This document shows, piece after piece, positions 10,001 to 17,362 of a DNA stretch of 64,000 bases. Both the position numbers and the translations under genes were made by a program. Source of the stretch: Myxococcus stipitatus. GTDB lineage: Bacteria > Myxococcota > Myxococcia > Myxococcales > Myxococcaceae. Numbering within the stretch: the stretch's first letter is position 1; the number at the start of each line of letters is the position of its first letter. The stretch spans positions 2,232,001-2,296,000 of the forward strand of contig NZ_CP147913.1 of the NCBI RefSeq assembly GCF_037414475.1, written 5' to 3'. The notes beneath the pieces are model-generated. The model was not told the origin of the DNA. It ran no database searches and saw nothing but the letters and a program-made list of their open reading frames with translations.

Positions 10001-11371
10001 CTGTCGGAAATCGAGACGTGCCTGCGGCGCCATCCCCTGGTGCAGGAGGCCGTCGTCATCGCGCGCGTGTCCGCCGCGGGGACCACCTCGCTGTGCGCCT
10101 ACGTGCAGGCCCCGGGCATGCTCCAGTCCGGCGTGTTCCGCGAACACGTCGCGGCCCTGCTCCCTGGCTACATGGTGCCCGCGACCTTCGTGGTGATGGA
10201 GGCGCTGCCCGTCAACGCCAACGGCAAGGTGGACCGCAAGGCCCTGCCGGACCCGGACGCGGCGCAGGCGCCCGAGCCTCTGGCGGCGACGGGAGACGCC
10301 GTGCTGGAGACACCCTTCCGGACCTCGCTGGAGATGGTGCTCCAGCGCCTGTGGAAGCAGGTGCTGGGGCGCACCGACATCCAGGCCAGCGACGACTTCT
10401 TCGCCCTGGGAGGCGACTCCATCCTGGCCATGCGTGTGCTGGCCCTGCTGGAGGAGGAGCTGGGCGTGCCGCTCCCGCTGGCGACCCTCTTCCAGAGTCC
10501 CACGCTGGGCGAGTCGTCCGACGCCATCCTCGCGCTGCTGAGCGAAGGCCCCCAGCGCACCAGCGTGGTGCGGCTGGCCAGCCCCCAGGCGCCCGAGGAC
10601 GCGCCGCCGCTGTTCCTCTTCCACGCGGGCGACGGCGAGGTGCACCACTACCGGGACCTGGTGCCCAGGCTGGAGCCCCACGTGCGCTGCTTCGGAATCC
10701 AGGCGCCGGAGGCGCTGACGTCGGGCCACGGCCACGCGACGCTGGAGGCCCGCGTGGAGGCGTATGCCCAGGACATCCGCGCCCTCCAACCCCACGGGCC
10801 CTACCGGCTGGCAGGCTTCTCCTTTGGCGGCTATCCCGCCCTCGGCGTCGCCGCGGTGCTGGAGGCCCAGGGTGAGACGGTGGAGTTCCTCGCGCTGATG
10901 GACACGGCCACGTCCGAGTCCATCCAGGCCGTCGCGCCGTCCGCCTTGACGAGCCCCACGCGGGTGCTGGCCAGCGAGTTCGGCGTGCTCGACGCGGTGA
11001 TGGAGCAGGAGCTGGCGGCGCTGCCCCTGGAGCGGCAATGGGAGCACGTGGCCCGGCGCGCCCGGGAGAAGGGCACCGCGGCGCCCCACTTCCAGGGCGC
11101 CGACTTCGCTCGCGTCTGGCGCGTGCTGGGCGAGGTGCTGACGCCTCAAGCCCGCGCGTGGCGCACGCCGACCACCCGCGTCCGCCCGCGCCTGTTCACC
11201 AGCCGCGCCCTGCGCGAGCAGGTGGGGGACGTGCTGTTGGGGTGGACACGCCACTTCCCCCGGGAGCACCTGGACGTAGTGGAGCTGGAGGGTGAGCACG
11301 CCACCGTGCTGCACCCGCCCGAGGTCGACACGCTGGCCGCCCGGCTCCTGGCGGCACTGGGCAAGACGTGA
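2..11371 (+). CDS. Nonribosomal peptide synthetase, C-terminal part (5' end outside window)
   Basis: The frame is open from base 2, so the gene starts upstream; 3789 residues are visible. Order: end of an adenylation domain (NTYGPTE, LYDTGD, TSGKLDR); carrier with LGGHS (Ser codon 821); C with HHVVVDG (1373-1393); A with FTSGSTGRPKG; carrier (Ser 4001); C with HHTIADG (4580-4600); A with FTSGSTGTPKG; carrier (Ser 7211); C with SHIINDG (7778-7798); A with FTSGSTGEPKG; carrier with LGGDS (Ser 10418); thioesterase with GFSFGG (Ser 10820) and a late GEHATV His. No epimerisation or methylation domain is seen. The TE means this protein releases the peptide. By-eye pocket residues of the second A domain (D,V,W,H,V,S,L,V,E) resemble serine codes; the other domains are unassigned. 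Only 9 bp separate its stop from the convergent LolA-like gene. Confidence 0.97.
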   Translation, partial: PDSLVQSLALTSTRLVNTYGPTEASINVAAEISLPHRPVRLGRPLPRCLLYVLDDSLQPLPPGLPGNLFISGICLARGYHSLPHLTAERFLPNPFSSEPGSRLYDTGDRARWNDDGSLSFLGRSDFQLKLRGVRIEVEEIEAALLRLHGVRHAAVLPFRSSLDSFLVAFLVLDDGAPPLSSLRDSLSSSLPEALVPSRFLALPSLPFTTSGKLDRGALSSFDISSALVTSSSSSDSDSSPRGQAEALLSQLFADVLSLPSVPRDADFFSLGGHSLSASRLVSRIRLVFGVELPLSSLFSSPSVASLAPLLSLQHKASLPSPTPSPLPPQASFAQERLWFLHQLSPELRAYNIPEAVELRGALDVEALDSALRLLLEHHPVLRTTFVAEDGRPVPRRAPIPAEVLQVESLPVTRTDGSTLNERLREESTRAMSLEQGPLYRFRLFRLAPEHHVLLLVLHHVVVDGLSIDVLLRHLSQAYAALHQRQAPLPPRPSLDYADAAAWQRSAPVREREDLHVEYWKRQLAGAPTSLSLPTDKPRPAVLGDAGALSRFQRLSPELEQSLAAVCREHHVTPFMVLGAAFAALLHRHSGQDDVSLGTPVAGRPHPALEDIVGLFTNTVVLRTRFSPGLTFAELLASTRTTALEAFAHQDAPFERVVDALQVERSLAHAPLFQVGFFWERAENTLAETFLGLEATPLVIDGRNTQSELALTVSESAAGHELSLEYSTDLFEAPTIERLLSQYVRLLEEALATPSQQVAHLSFLDAAARQQVLRDFNDTQRALDPNATLVSLIEAQVDRAPELRALTFEGQHLTYGELETRANQLARHLQSLGAGPEVLVGVCLERSLDLVVALLGILKSGAAYLPLDPELPRERLAGMLEDGGAPVIITRQDLASRLPPHVSTTLLLDAEAGRLAALPSARLMSRPHPDSLAYVIFTSGSTGRPKGAMNSHRAAANRLMWMQDVHALIPGESVLQKTPTSFDVSVWELFWPLTAGARMVLARPGGHREPAYLARLLADEHITIAHFVPSMLGAFLEEPWHESLTDLRKLVCSGEALSTDLVQRAQQRLPATEVHNLYGPTEAAVEVTHWHCRRGDTRSSVPIGRPVANTRLFVLDSAGHPVPVGVPGELHIGGIQVGRGYWRRPELTAERFIPDAFSDTPGACLYRTGDLARWRGDGTLEYLGRTDFQVKVRGQRIELEEIELALRRLPSVRDAVVGVRAAAHGDARLVAYVVPREEHAETVATSRAALKAVLPEAMVPSAFIVLDALPLTPSGKVDRGTLSRLPLPEAEPLRAAEEAPPRGPLEQLLASFFRQVLGVEKVSRDADFFALGGHSLSATRLVSRIRRALGQELPLKDLFLSPTVAGIAQALTRLPPGKSLPLPAPTPRPADAPALPSFSQERMWFLQQLQPDSASFSIPEATELHGPLDAEALESAVLLMLERHSALRSTFLPGEPGPRVELQPIPMRVLDREDLSSASADEAEVRATLSRRLDEEVSRPFSLETGPLYRFNLFLLAPEHHVFLVVLHHTIADGLSVEILLRELTEAYAAFHQNRTPGLEALPLEFLDIAAWQRTPDVLARQEVHLEYWRRQLDGAPTVLELPTDKPRHPGRSHQGAFTRHHPLPKHLGEALDALCREHQVTPFMVLYAAFAALLHRYTGQAELNVGTPVSGRTHADVEPVVGLFINTVVLRTQLDTGTSFASLLRHVRTTALDAFAHQEVPFERVVEALQVERSLSHTPLFQVMFQLSPSPRTLSDGFPGLEARPVGLGVAASLFDLMLSAEEHEGRFGFHLEYPTALYDAPSAERMVTHYLGLLSAALLEPSTPVGQLPLLSAAERQQVLVDFNTSAPGPRDTVLDRFAAQVARTPDADALIFEAQALTYQRLHARSNQFAHFLRELGVGPETRVALCLERSPELVVSMLSVLKAGGAYVPLDPTHPPERLIQLLGDSGAHVLVTTEALGPLFASATIMVAYVDSDAAEISRKPEEDLPPLVDVDNLAYVIFTSGSTGTPKGAMLTHRGLCNTALAARDAHGLVPGRRMLQFAASTFDGSVWETFATLLSGATLVMAPRERLMPDAPLRALLLEHRVTDCALTPTMLTQLAPEGLESVQVIVSAGEPLSLELARRWAPGRALLNSYGPTEVTVAASVTAWPGLGHPPGAAPESSIERITVGTPWPDTHLFVLDERLEPLPPGVPGELYVGGIGLARGYLGRPDLTAERFIPHPFALTPGERLYRTGDRVRWLADGQLEYLGRLDTQLKVRGIRVEPGEIEVTLARHPGVREAVVVPRTDAAGDTRLVAFIVPSDFNSAEETVDALPSWLRGLLPEHLVPATFVPVEALPLTASRKVDRKALSLRPLPRRTASLRDEDTPRGATEEQVALVFQDALGLERVPREAHFFELGGHSLSATRVVARLRQSFRVELSLAAFFTRPTVASVAALIDAAPRAAVDGPIALPRPEVLPTSLVQERLWYALQLPHAPPYVLTLGLLLEGALDVDRLEQSLAAVVERNESLRATFAQHGDSLRVQLMPPRAKVLSRVDLSHLSLGKAMEAASEAVVRLDREHFDLERGPLYRFELLRLDAAGTRHALVLAFSHIINDGVGLSTFAEELATAWNAATRGEHPLLPALALQYTDYALWQRHPEQARRREEGLASWKQALAQAPALLDLPLDFPRRAPALNDNMRAVAVSLSREHSDTLRALARSEGVSPFTVLLALTQAWLHRLSGQSHVVVATTFSGRSTPQVEKLLGYFANVLPLCTELSGAPTLRELLRRVRDVVAHATTHQDVPFKRIADAVQPDADRTAPRLAQVLLQAERPGLPQLEGLSLTELSVDGVIPAYDVVVSVTLGEAGALSGFIALDGALFTPETGERFARAFEQLAASALDTPELALPRLSMLSPRQRAEVLAALAGPAQAIPPGACIHTLFEAQVRRTPHAPAVAHGDVTWSYAELNARANLLAAQLLSRGLVPEERVGVVMEPSTQAMAVLLGILKAGGAYVPMDADWPEPRKRDVMERAEVHRLWVDDDVLEAHRSLIPDVEVPPRPSSVAEDLEPGPREVLDAQTAYIVFTSGSTGEPKGVMVEHRSVVNHNLAIARRFRLEAGDRMLQFAPLTFDAAAEDLYPPLAVGGTVVMRSGLVPAHAMTPYLEETGITLISLPPTYIEEWIRQMEALGQRVPSRLKLLAPGGDVLKKETFEAWVRVGGGHAPWVNVYGPTECTITSATCDIPGEEGLGTAATFPIGRPMPRVCFYLLDEHLEPVPPGLPGRVYIGGAALSRGYLRAPHLTSERFLPDPFSPTPGARMYHTGDLARLQPDGRLRFLGRADHQVKIRGFRIELSEIETCLRRHPLVQEAVVIARVSAAGTTSLCAYVQAPGMLQSGVFREHVAALLPGYMVPATFVVMEALPVNANGKVDRKALPDPDAAQAPEPLAATGDAVLETPFRTSLEMVLQRLWKQVLGRTDIQASDDFFALGGDSILAMRVLALLEEELGVPLPLATLFQSPTLGESSDAILALLSEGPQRTSVVRLASPQAPEDAPPLFLFHAGDGEVHHYRDLVPRLEPHVRCFGIQAPEALTSGHGHATLEARVEAYAQDIRALQPHGPYRLAGFSFGGYPALGVAAVLEAQGETVEFLALMDTATSESIQAVAPSALTSPTRVLASEFGVLDAVMEQELAALPLERQWEHVARRAREKGTAAPHFQGADFARVWRVLGEVLTPQARAWRTPTTRVRPRLFTSRALREQVGDVLLGWTRHFPREHLDVVELEGEHATVLHPPEVDTLAARLLAALGKT

Positions 11372-11380
11372 GGAGGGCCG

Positions 11381-12187
11381 CTACCGGAAGCGGCTCTCCA
11401 GCCACGTCTTCGTGAAGATGTTGGGGCTGAGCGGCGCCAGCTCCACCTCGTCGTAGCGCACGGTGAGCTGCGTGCCCTCCGCCTCTTCCACCTCCAGCAC
11501 CTCGCGCAGGAGGAACACGGGGCGGTTGTCCGCGGCCGGGTCCTTGATTTTCTGGTAGCCGCGGATGATGTCGGTGCGAAGGACGCGGCCCGAGGGCGCG
11601 TACCCCACGCGCTTGACGATGTTGTAGTCGGGGTCCACCCAGATGCGCAGCTGCGGGAAGGACGCCTCCATGCCCGGACGCACCTTCAGCAAGAGCTTGC
11701 GGAACTTCGTGCCGGCGGCGGCCTCCTCGCCCTCGTCCTGGACCTCGTAGGTCTCCAGCAGGTGCGAGCGGTCGAAGTCCTCCTCGCAGGAGATGGTGTT
11801 GACGATGTTGCCTCGCGATGTCGTGCGCTGCCAGTGGCCCACTGACGGGTCGTACTCCCACAGGTTGCGGCCGATGCGCAGGTAGCCGCCCCCCGCCATG
11901 TTGCGCGGCTTGGTGATGTAGATGAGCAAGTCCCGGGAGGCATCCCGGCGGAACACCAGCATCTCCAGGAGCGCCTCGGTGCCGTCCTTGCGCTTCTCGC
12001 GCAGGCGCACCGTGCTCTTGAAGTCGCTCTTGAGCGCCATGCGCGCATCCACCTGCCGGAGCACGTCTTCGGCGGACATCGCGGCGGGCTTCGCCTCCGG
12101 GGGTTTGGGGGCCTTCTCCTCGGCCGTGGCCGCGGACGCGGACAGCAGGGTGAGCAGGGCGGCGAGGCAGCGGGCGGACGTCGACAT
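11381..12187 (-). CDS. Outer-membrane lipoprotein-sorting (LolA-like) protein
   Basis: 268 residues starting at the ATG that overlaps the upstream permease stop (TGATG), which implies translational coupling; a GTG one codon earlier is possible. Residues 1-22 form a signal peptide (LAALLTLLSASAATA then EEK), so the product is periplasmic. The body has a predicted LolA/LppX-type beta-rich layout with features such as MLVFRRDASRDLLIYIT and RIWVDPDYNIVKRV, typical of COG2834 proteins that sit with LolCE/FtsX-type permeases. It is probably a periplasmic lipid or lipoprotein carrier working with the two permeases upstream. A role with the NRPS product is only suggested by proximity. Its 3' end nearly abuts the NRPS stop from the opposite strand. 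Confidence 0.85.
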   Translation of the reverse strand: MSTSARCLAALLTLLSASAATAEEKAPKPPEAKPAAMSAEDVLRQVDARMALKSDFKSTVRLREKRKDGTEALLEMLVFRRDASRDLLIYITKPRNMAGGGYLRIGRNLWEYDPSVGHWQRTTSRGNIVNTISCEEDFDRSHLLETYEVQDEGEEAAAGTKFRKLLLKVRPGMEASFPQLRIWVDPDYNIVKRVGYAPSGRVLRTDIIRGYQKIKDPAADNRPVFLLREVLEVEEAEGTQLTVRYDEVELAPLSPNIFTKTWLESRFR

Positions 12188-13491
12188 CACAGGGCCTCCA
12201 TGGCGGACCGCGGGGTCAGCGAAGCGGCTCGCGCCGCCGGGACAATCGTGGCCAGCCCCGCCCCCAGGGTGACCAGCACCACCGAGAGCACCCCCAGCCC
12301 CAGGCTGGGAGACAGGGGCAACGTGCCACTGAAGAACAGGTTGGAAATCTCATCCGGCAGGCGCACCGAGCCCCCCAACACCAGACACAGGCCCGAGGCG
12401 AGCGCGGCCCCCACCCCCGAGCCCACCAGGCCCAGCAGCAGCCCCTCCATCATGAAGAGGGCCACCACCCCCCGGCGATGCATCCCCATGGCGCGCAGCG
12501 TGCCAATCTCCCGGGTGCGCTCGCGCACCGCGACGTTGAGCGCGACGAAGAGCCCCATCACCACCAGCACCAGCACCACCGCGCTCACCACCACCGCCAG
12601 CGCCGCCAGGCCCAGGGTGACGAAGGACAGGAAGGAGGACTCGTCCTCCCACGTGCTGACATCCAGCCGCTGTCCCCGCCAGCCCTCGCGCAAGAGGGGC
12701 ATCTGCTTGTCCCCGTAGGACTCGTTCGAGGCGGGGAGCACATGGAAGCCCGCGCCGCGCAGCGCGGTGCGCAGCGAATCCCCCAGCGTGTCCACGTCCA
12801 CCGGCGCGTCGCCGCACACCAGCTGCAACACGCCCGCGGAGCCAGGCCGGTAGCCGTCCAGCTCCCGCAGCGTCTCGTTGGAGACGAGCAGGCCCGCGGA
12901 CTCTCCCAGCAGACCCGCCTTCTCGGTGATGGCCACCACCTCCACATCCAGCGCGTTGCGCCGGCCTCCCCCCACGGGCTGGGCGAAGAGCGTGACGATG
13001 TCTCCCAGCTTGACCTGGAGCCGCTCGGCCTGCGGCGTGGACAACGCGAGCGTGCGGGGGCGCGACAACGACTCCAGGCTGCCGGACGCCACGCGGAAGC
13101 GCCCCAGCGCCGCGTGCTCCGCGGTGGTGTCCATGCCCACCAGGAAGGAGCTCGTGCGGCGGCGGCCCGCGCCCGCCAGCGCGAAGCTGCGCCCGCGCTC
13201 CCGGATGTGACAGCCCTCCGGGACGCGAGGCTCCAGCACCGCGCGCACCTTCGCGGCGTCCCCCATCACCGGCGCGATGGAGTCCGGGTGGACCTTGAAG
13301 AAGCCGCCGACGTTGAGGTCGCCCGACAGGAAGGTGGTGACGGCCTCGCGCTGGGCCGCGGCCACACCCGCCGACAGGGCCGACACGGAGACGATGACGC
13401 CCCCCGCCGCGGCGGCGACGCCCAGCAGGAGCAGCGCCCGCTCACGGTGGGCGAAGAGGTTGCGCAGCGCGAGGTGCAGGAGGGAGAGCAT
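12187..13491 (-). CDS. FtsX/LolC-type ABC transporter permease
   Basis: 434 residues. One N-terminal transmembrane helix (LLLLGVAAAAGGVIVSVSAL), a large periplasmic MacB-type domain, then three C-terminal helices with the cytoplasmic loop RERTREIGTLRAMGMHRRG that contacts an ATPase in this family. The start was placed at ATG 13491 (MLSLLHLALRNLF), just after the upstream permease stop and with GGGAGG upstream, because much longer upstream reading lacks any permease feature. Together with the next gene it would form a heteromeric LolCE/MacB-like complex for moving lipid or lipoprotein out of the inner membrane. No partner ATPase is encoded nearby. Confidence 0.9.
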   Translation of the reverse strand: MLSLLHLALRNLFAHRERALLLLGVAAAAGGVIVSVSALSAGVAAAQREAVTTFLSGDLNVGGFFKVHPDSIAPVMGDAAKVRAVLEPRVPEGCHIRERGRSFALAGAGRRRTSSFLVGMDTTAEHAALGRFRVASGSLESLSRPRTLALSTPQAERLQVKLGDIVTLFAQPVGGGRRNALDVEVVAITEKAGLLGESAGLLVSNETLRELDGYRPGSAGVLQLVCGDAPVDVDTLGDSLRTALRGAGFHVLPASNESYGDKQMPLLREGWRGQRLDVSTWEDESSFLSFVTLGLAALAVVVSAVVLVLVVMGLFVALNVAVRERTREIGTLRAMGMHRRGVVALFMMEGLLLGLVGSGVGAALASGLCLVLGGSVRLPDEISNLFFSGTLPLSPSLGLGVLSVVLVTLGAGLATIVPAARAASLTPRSAMEAL

Positions 13492-13496
13492 GGTGT

Positions 13497-15542
13497 TCAG
13501 TCCTCCCTCTTCTGCATCGCCACCGCGGGCGTCACCGCGCTGCCGCGCCACGCGGGCACCAGCGAGGCGGCCACCACCACCGCCACCACGCCCAGCCACA
13601 CCCCCAGGCCCTGCCCCACGGAGAAGCGGGGCATCAACACCGGCCCGCCCATGAAGAACTGGAGCGACTCGTTCGTGACGGAGATTCCGTTCGCCATCGT
13701 CCCGAGCAACAGCGCCACCGCGAGCGACAACCCCACGCCCGCTCCCATCCCGCCCAACAACACCCCTTCCGCGAGGAGCGAGGCGAACACCTCCCTGCGC
13801 TGCATCCCCACCGCACGCATCGTCCCGACCTCTCCCACGCGCTCCTGCGCGAGCAACAACAGCGTGCCGGCGCTGACGAGCACCACGAACAGACACAACA
13901 TCGCGGACAGCGCGAACAGCACCACGTGTGTCATCCCCACCACCCCGCTGATGAAGCCGCCCGCGGCCTCCCAGTCCACCGTCTTCAGCGGCGCGGGGGC
14001 GCTCGCCGTGCGCTGGACGAGCGCATCCGCCACCGCCCGCGGGTCCGCGTCCGGCGCCACCATCACCGCGGCCTGGAGCACGCTGCCCTCGCGCAGCTCC
14101 GCCTCGGTGAACGACTCCGGCCAGGCGCGCGCCCGGGTGAACTCGAACACCTCCGTGGTGGGCTTGAGCGGCGACTCCACCTCCACCACGGTGGCGGGCT
14201 TGAGCACGTCCACCTCCGCCTCCGCCAGGAACTCCAGGCCCAGCGCCTGGGCGTCGCGCTTCGCCTCCTCCACCATCTCGGGTGACAGCCGGCCGGACAG
14301 GTAGCGGGCGCTGACCAGGTCCATCAAGCTGAGCGTGTTGACGCGGCTGGCGTCCCCTCCAAGCCCCCGGAAGCGGTACGTGCCCCACACCTTCAGCGGC
14401 ACGCCGTTGACGAGCGAGTCCATCCCCTTGAGCACCACCGTGTCCCCGGGCTTCACGCGGTACAGCGGCAGCAGCGGCGCCAGCTCGCCGTAGAAGACCT
14501 TGTGGCGTTCGGCGAAGTTGGCGTCGTCCAACGTCAGGAACTCCCGCCACAACGCCTCCGCGTCACCCGGGTGCCCCAACCGCTGGGCCAGCACCGCGAC
14601 GGCCGCGTCGGACCGCTCCATGTCCAGCCGCGCCAGCAGGTCCGGCAGCTCCGCCACGGCGCGCTCCACCAGCGTGCGCAGCCGCTCATCCTCCGCGAGC
14701 AGGCCTCCTCGGTCCAACTCCGCCTTCAGCTCGTCCAGCCGCGCGGCCACGGGCAGCTTGAAGCGCTGCTCGTAGAGGCCATGTCCCAACAACAGCCCCC
14801 GCTGCCCCGGCGGAGGCAGCGAGCCCGTCACCAGCTCGAAGCGGGGGAAGGCCCGGGCGAACTGCTCCAGGTCGCTGCCCAGGTACTCGATGTCGATGGA
14901 CTCACCCTCGCCCACCTGCCGCGCGACGTGGTTCTCGAGGTACTCGAGCACCTCGAGCGGCTGCGCCTTGAACCGCTCCCAGAAGGCGGGGGTCATCGCC
15001 TCGTCCAGGGCGCGCCGGTCCACCTGCGCCTCGTCGGCGGAGAGGAAGGCCTCCGCCCCCTGGTCCGCGTCGCGCGCCACCTCACGCAGCGTGCGCTCCA
15101 AGTCCGTCGCCAGCCGCGCCAGCCGGGCGTCGCGCTCCGAGGAAGCGTCCTGCCGCGCCACGGCGCGCGCGGTGGACAACTTCTCGTCCAGGTAGTTGCC
15201 CCGGAACGTGACGGCCATGCCCACTTCCAGCGGCACCACGTCGCGCACGCCCGGTGTCTCGCGCACGCGGGCCTCGGTGGTCGGGTAGTGCGGCAGGGGC
15301 ATCAGCACGGGTGCGCCCGCCGGGCCCGTCACCACGACGGGCGTCTCGGTGGACTGGGCGTTGTAGACGAGGAAGTGGCCCGCGCCGCTCTCGATGACGC
15401 TGCGCTGGGTGCCCTCCGCGATTCCCGCGACCAGCGCGAAGCCCAGCGTCAGGACCAGCGCGGTCCCCAGCGCGAGCAACGCGACGACCCAGCTGCGAGG
15501 CCGGGCCACGACACTCTGAAGCGCCAACGACAGCAACGTCAC
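13497..15542 (-). CDS. FtsX/LolE-type ABC transporter permease (long form)
   Basis: 681 residues from a GTG preceded by GAGGAG at 7-nt spacing; a longer start to 15599 exists but would add residues without similarity. One helix near residues 14-37 (WVVALLALGTALVLTLGFAL), an unusually long periplasmic region of about 500 residues, then C-terminal helices with the loop ERVGEVGTMRAVGMQRREV. It is the first gene of a three-gene operon (permease, permease, LolA-like) with a 5-bp gap to the next permease. It probably pairs with that permease in a lipid/lipoprotein-handling ABC complex. The ATPase must come from elsewhere. Confidence 0.88.
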   Translation of the reverse strand: MTLLSLALQSVVARPRSWVVALLALGTALVLTLGFALVAGIAEGTQRSVIESGAGHFLVYNAQSTETPVVVTGPAGAPVLMPLPHYPTTEARVRETPGVRDVVPLEVGMAVTFRGNYLDEKLSTARAVARQDASSERDARLARLATDLERTLREVARDADQGAEAFLSADEAQVDRRALDEAMTPAFWERFKAQPLEVLEYLENHVARQVGEGESIDIEYLGSDLEQFARAFPRFELVTGSLPPPGQRGLLLGHGLYEQRFKLPVAARLDELKAELDRGGLLAEDERLRTLVERAVAELPDLLARLDMERSDAAVAVLAQRLGHPGDAEALWREFLTLDDANFAERHKVFYGELAPLLPLYRVKPGDTVVLKGMDSLVNGVPLKVWGTYRFRGLGGDASRVNTLSLMDLVSARYLSGRLSPEMVEEAKRDAQALGLEFLAEAEVDVLKPATVVEVESPLKPTTEVFEFTRARAWPESFTEAELREGSVLQAAVMVAPDADPRAVADALVQRTASAPAPLKTVDWEAAGGFISGVVGMTHVVLFALSAMLCLFVVLVSAGTLLLLAQERVGEVGTMRAVGMQRREVFASLLAEGVLLGGMGAGVGLSLAVALLLGTMANGISVTNESLQFFMGGPVLMPRFSVGQGLGVWLGVVAVVVAASLVPAWRGSAVTPAVAMQKRED

Positions 15543-15727
15543 AGGAATCTCCTCGCGATACGGACCCAGCAACCGTGCCCCAACGGGGCGCGCGGGCATC
15601 CTCGACCGGACGTGGAGCCCGGGACGATAGTGAAGCCCTCCCTACCGTACAAGGAGCACGGCCCCATGGGTTGCGTCACGGCGGAAGGACGGGCCAAGCT
15701 TGCGGCCCCCCTCTCCCGAGGCAGCGC

Positions 15728-17227
15728 ATGACGGTGTCCCTCCCCTCCGCGAGCCCCTCCTTCGCGCAGTCTCTCCACTTCTGGGCACGCAACGCCGCCA
15801 ACGAGTCCGCGCTCCTGCGTGCCTCGCTCAGGCTGGGGCTCTTCGACGCACTTCCAGTGGAAGGCGGCGCGACGCCCCGTTCCCTGGAGACACTCGCCGA
15901 CGCGACGCGCTGCTCGCCGCGAGGGCTGCGTGCGCTGCTCGAGCTGCTGGTGTGTCTGGGATACGCCTCGCTGGACGACACGCGACGCTTCGCGCTGGCG
16001 CAGCCGGCGGCGAAGTTCCTCCGGGAGCCGGCCTTCGTGGAGCGACTCCAGGCGGAGCTCCCGTGGTGGGAACCCATGGGCCTGCTCGACGAAGCGGTGA
16101 AGCGCGGGGAGCCGGTGGAGCTGGGGGGACGGCGCTGGGATGTGCTCGGACATTTCCAGGCGCTGTTCCTCGACGAGGGGCCTCCGGCGCAGACGAGCCC
16201 CGAGGCGGAGGACTTCTTCGACCGCTTCACGCGGAGCGGCGCGCGCACCCAGGTGCTCATCACCGCGGCGCGGCTGGGGCTGCTGGAGCTGTTGGCGTCG
16301 GCGTCACGCACGTTGACGGAGCTGGGCGCGGCCACCTACCTGAGCACGGCGGGACTGCGCGTGCTGCTGGAGGTCCTGGCGAGGCTTGGCCTCACCGGAC
16401 AACAGGAGGGCGCGTGGGGGCTGACGGCCCAGGCGCGCGAGCTCTTGAACGACAAGGCCCTCTCGTACCTGGTGCGCTCGCTCAGCGTGTCCTCGCGCTA
16501 CACGGAGGCACTGGGGCGGCTGGACGAGACGGTGCGCGAGGAGCGCTTCGTCCTGGACCTGAAGGACCCGGAGGTGAGCCGGCGCTTCTACGCGGACAAC
16601 TCCCAACAGATTACCGCCGTCTTCGCCTCGCACTTCCAGCTCAGCCGCAAGGCCGCCGCCACGCTCGCCAAGGTGCGCCCCCTGGAGGGCGCGGCGGTGC
16701 TGGACATCGGCACGGGCTCCGGCGTCTGGGGCACGGCCTTCGCGCGCGCCACCCCGACGACCCACGTCACCTACTTCGACCAGGCCGCGGTGCTCGAGCA
16801 GGTGCGCGCCAACGTGGACCGGCTCCAGGTGTCCAATCGCGCGCGCTTCTGGCCCGGGGACTTGTTCACCCAGGACTTCGGCGCCGCCGCCTTCGACGTC
16901 ATCATCCTCCCCCAGGTGCTCAATGTGCTGAGGCCCGAGAGCCTCCCGGACCTGTTCGCGCGAGTGGCCCGGGCGCTGAAGCCGCAGGGGGTGCTGCTCA
17001 TCGCCGAATACGTGTTGAACGAACGGCGGGATGGCCCCCTGGAGCACCTCTACTTCGGCCTGCGGCGGTTCATGACCAACGAGGGGGACCTGCTGTCCGC
17101 CTCCGAGTACGCCCGGCTCCTGGAGGCTGTCGGGCTCACCACCTCCGTCTGCATCCCGCTGCCCACGCAGGAGATGATTCTCGCCGCGAGGCCCGGCGTG
17201 GCGTTGCCTTCCGCGCTCGCGGAGTGA
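15728..17227 (+). CDS. SAM-dependent O-methyltransferase with duplicated N-terminal domain
   Basis: 499 residues from ATG 15728 (MTVSLPSASPSF); the longer open frame upstream is arginine-rich translation of non-coding sequence. Two winged-helix/dimerisation-like segments are visible: residues ~20-100 (LLRASLRLGLFDAL ... LVCLGYASL) and ~170-245 (VLITAARLGLLELL ... VLARLGLTG). The methyltransferase fold follows, with motif I VLDIGTGSGVWGTAFA and the post-core ALKPQGVLLIAEY. This is the plant COMT/antibiotic O-methyltransferase family, except that the N-terminal domain occurs twice. The protein at 19516-20979 on the other strand has the same layout. It is a likely tailoring enzyme for the NRPS product; substrate unknown. 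Confidence 0.88.
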   Translation: MTVSLPSASPSFAQSLHFWARNAANESALLRASLRLGLFDALPVEGGATPRSLETLADATRCSPRGLRALLELLVCLGYASLDDTRRFALAQPAAKFLREPAFVERLQAELPWWEPMGLLDEAVKRGEPVELGGRRWDVLGHFQALFLDEGPPAQTSPEAEDFFDRFTRSGARTQVLITAARLGLLELLASASRTLTELGAATYLSTAGLRVLLEVLARLGLTGQQEGAWGLTAQARELLNDKALSYLVRSLSVSSRYTEALGRLDETVREERFVLDLKDPEVSRRFYADNSQQITAVFASHFQLSRKAAATLAKVRPLEGAAVLDIGTGSGVWGTAFARATPTTHVTYFDQAAVLEQVRANVDRLQVSNRARFWPGDLFTQDFGAAAFDVIILPQVLNVLRPESLPDLFARVARALKPQGVLLIAEYVLNERRDGPLEHLYFGLRRFMTNEGDLLSASEYARLLEAVGLTTSVCIPLPTQEMILAARPGVALPSALAE

Positions 17228-17362
17228 CACGCACCGCGTCAGCGGGACTCCCCTCTCCGCGGACAGGTCGGCGATTTCGCGCCCCTGACTTGCTCGCGAC
17301 AGAGGACCCTGGCTACCGTTCTGGTTCCCTCGCGTTCGAGTCCGTCCCCCCGAAAGGTCCCG

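Noticed and set aside
9527..11314. 595-residue minus-strand open frame
   Set aside because: Antisense shadow of the terminal NRPS module and thioesterase, which carry clear motifs on the plus strand.
12478..14304. 608-residue plus-strand open frame
   Set aside because: It lies entirely inside the two FtsX-type permease genes on the other strand, with no family features.
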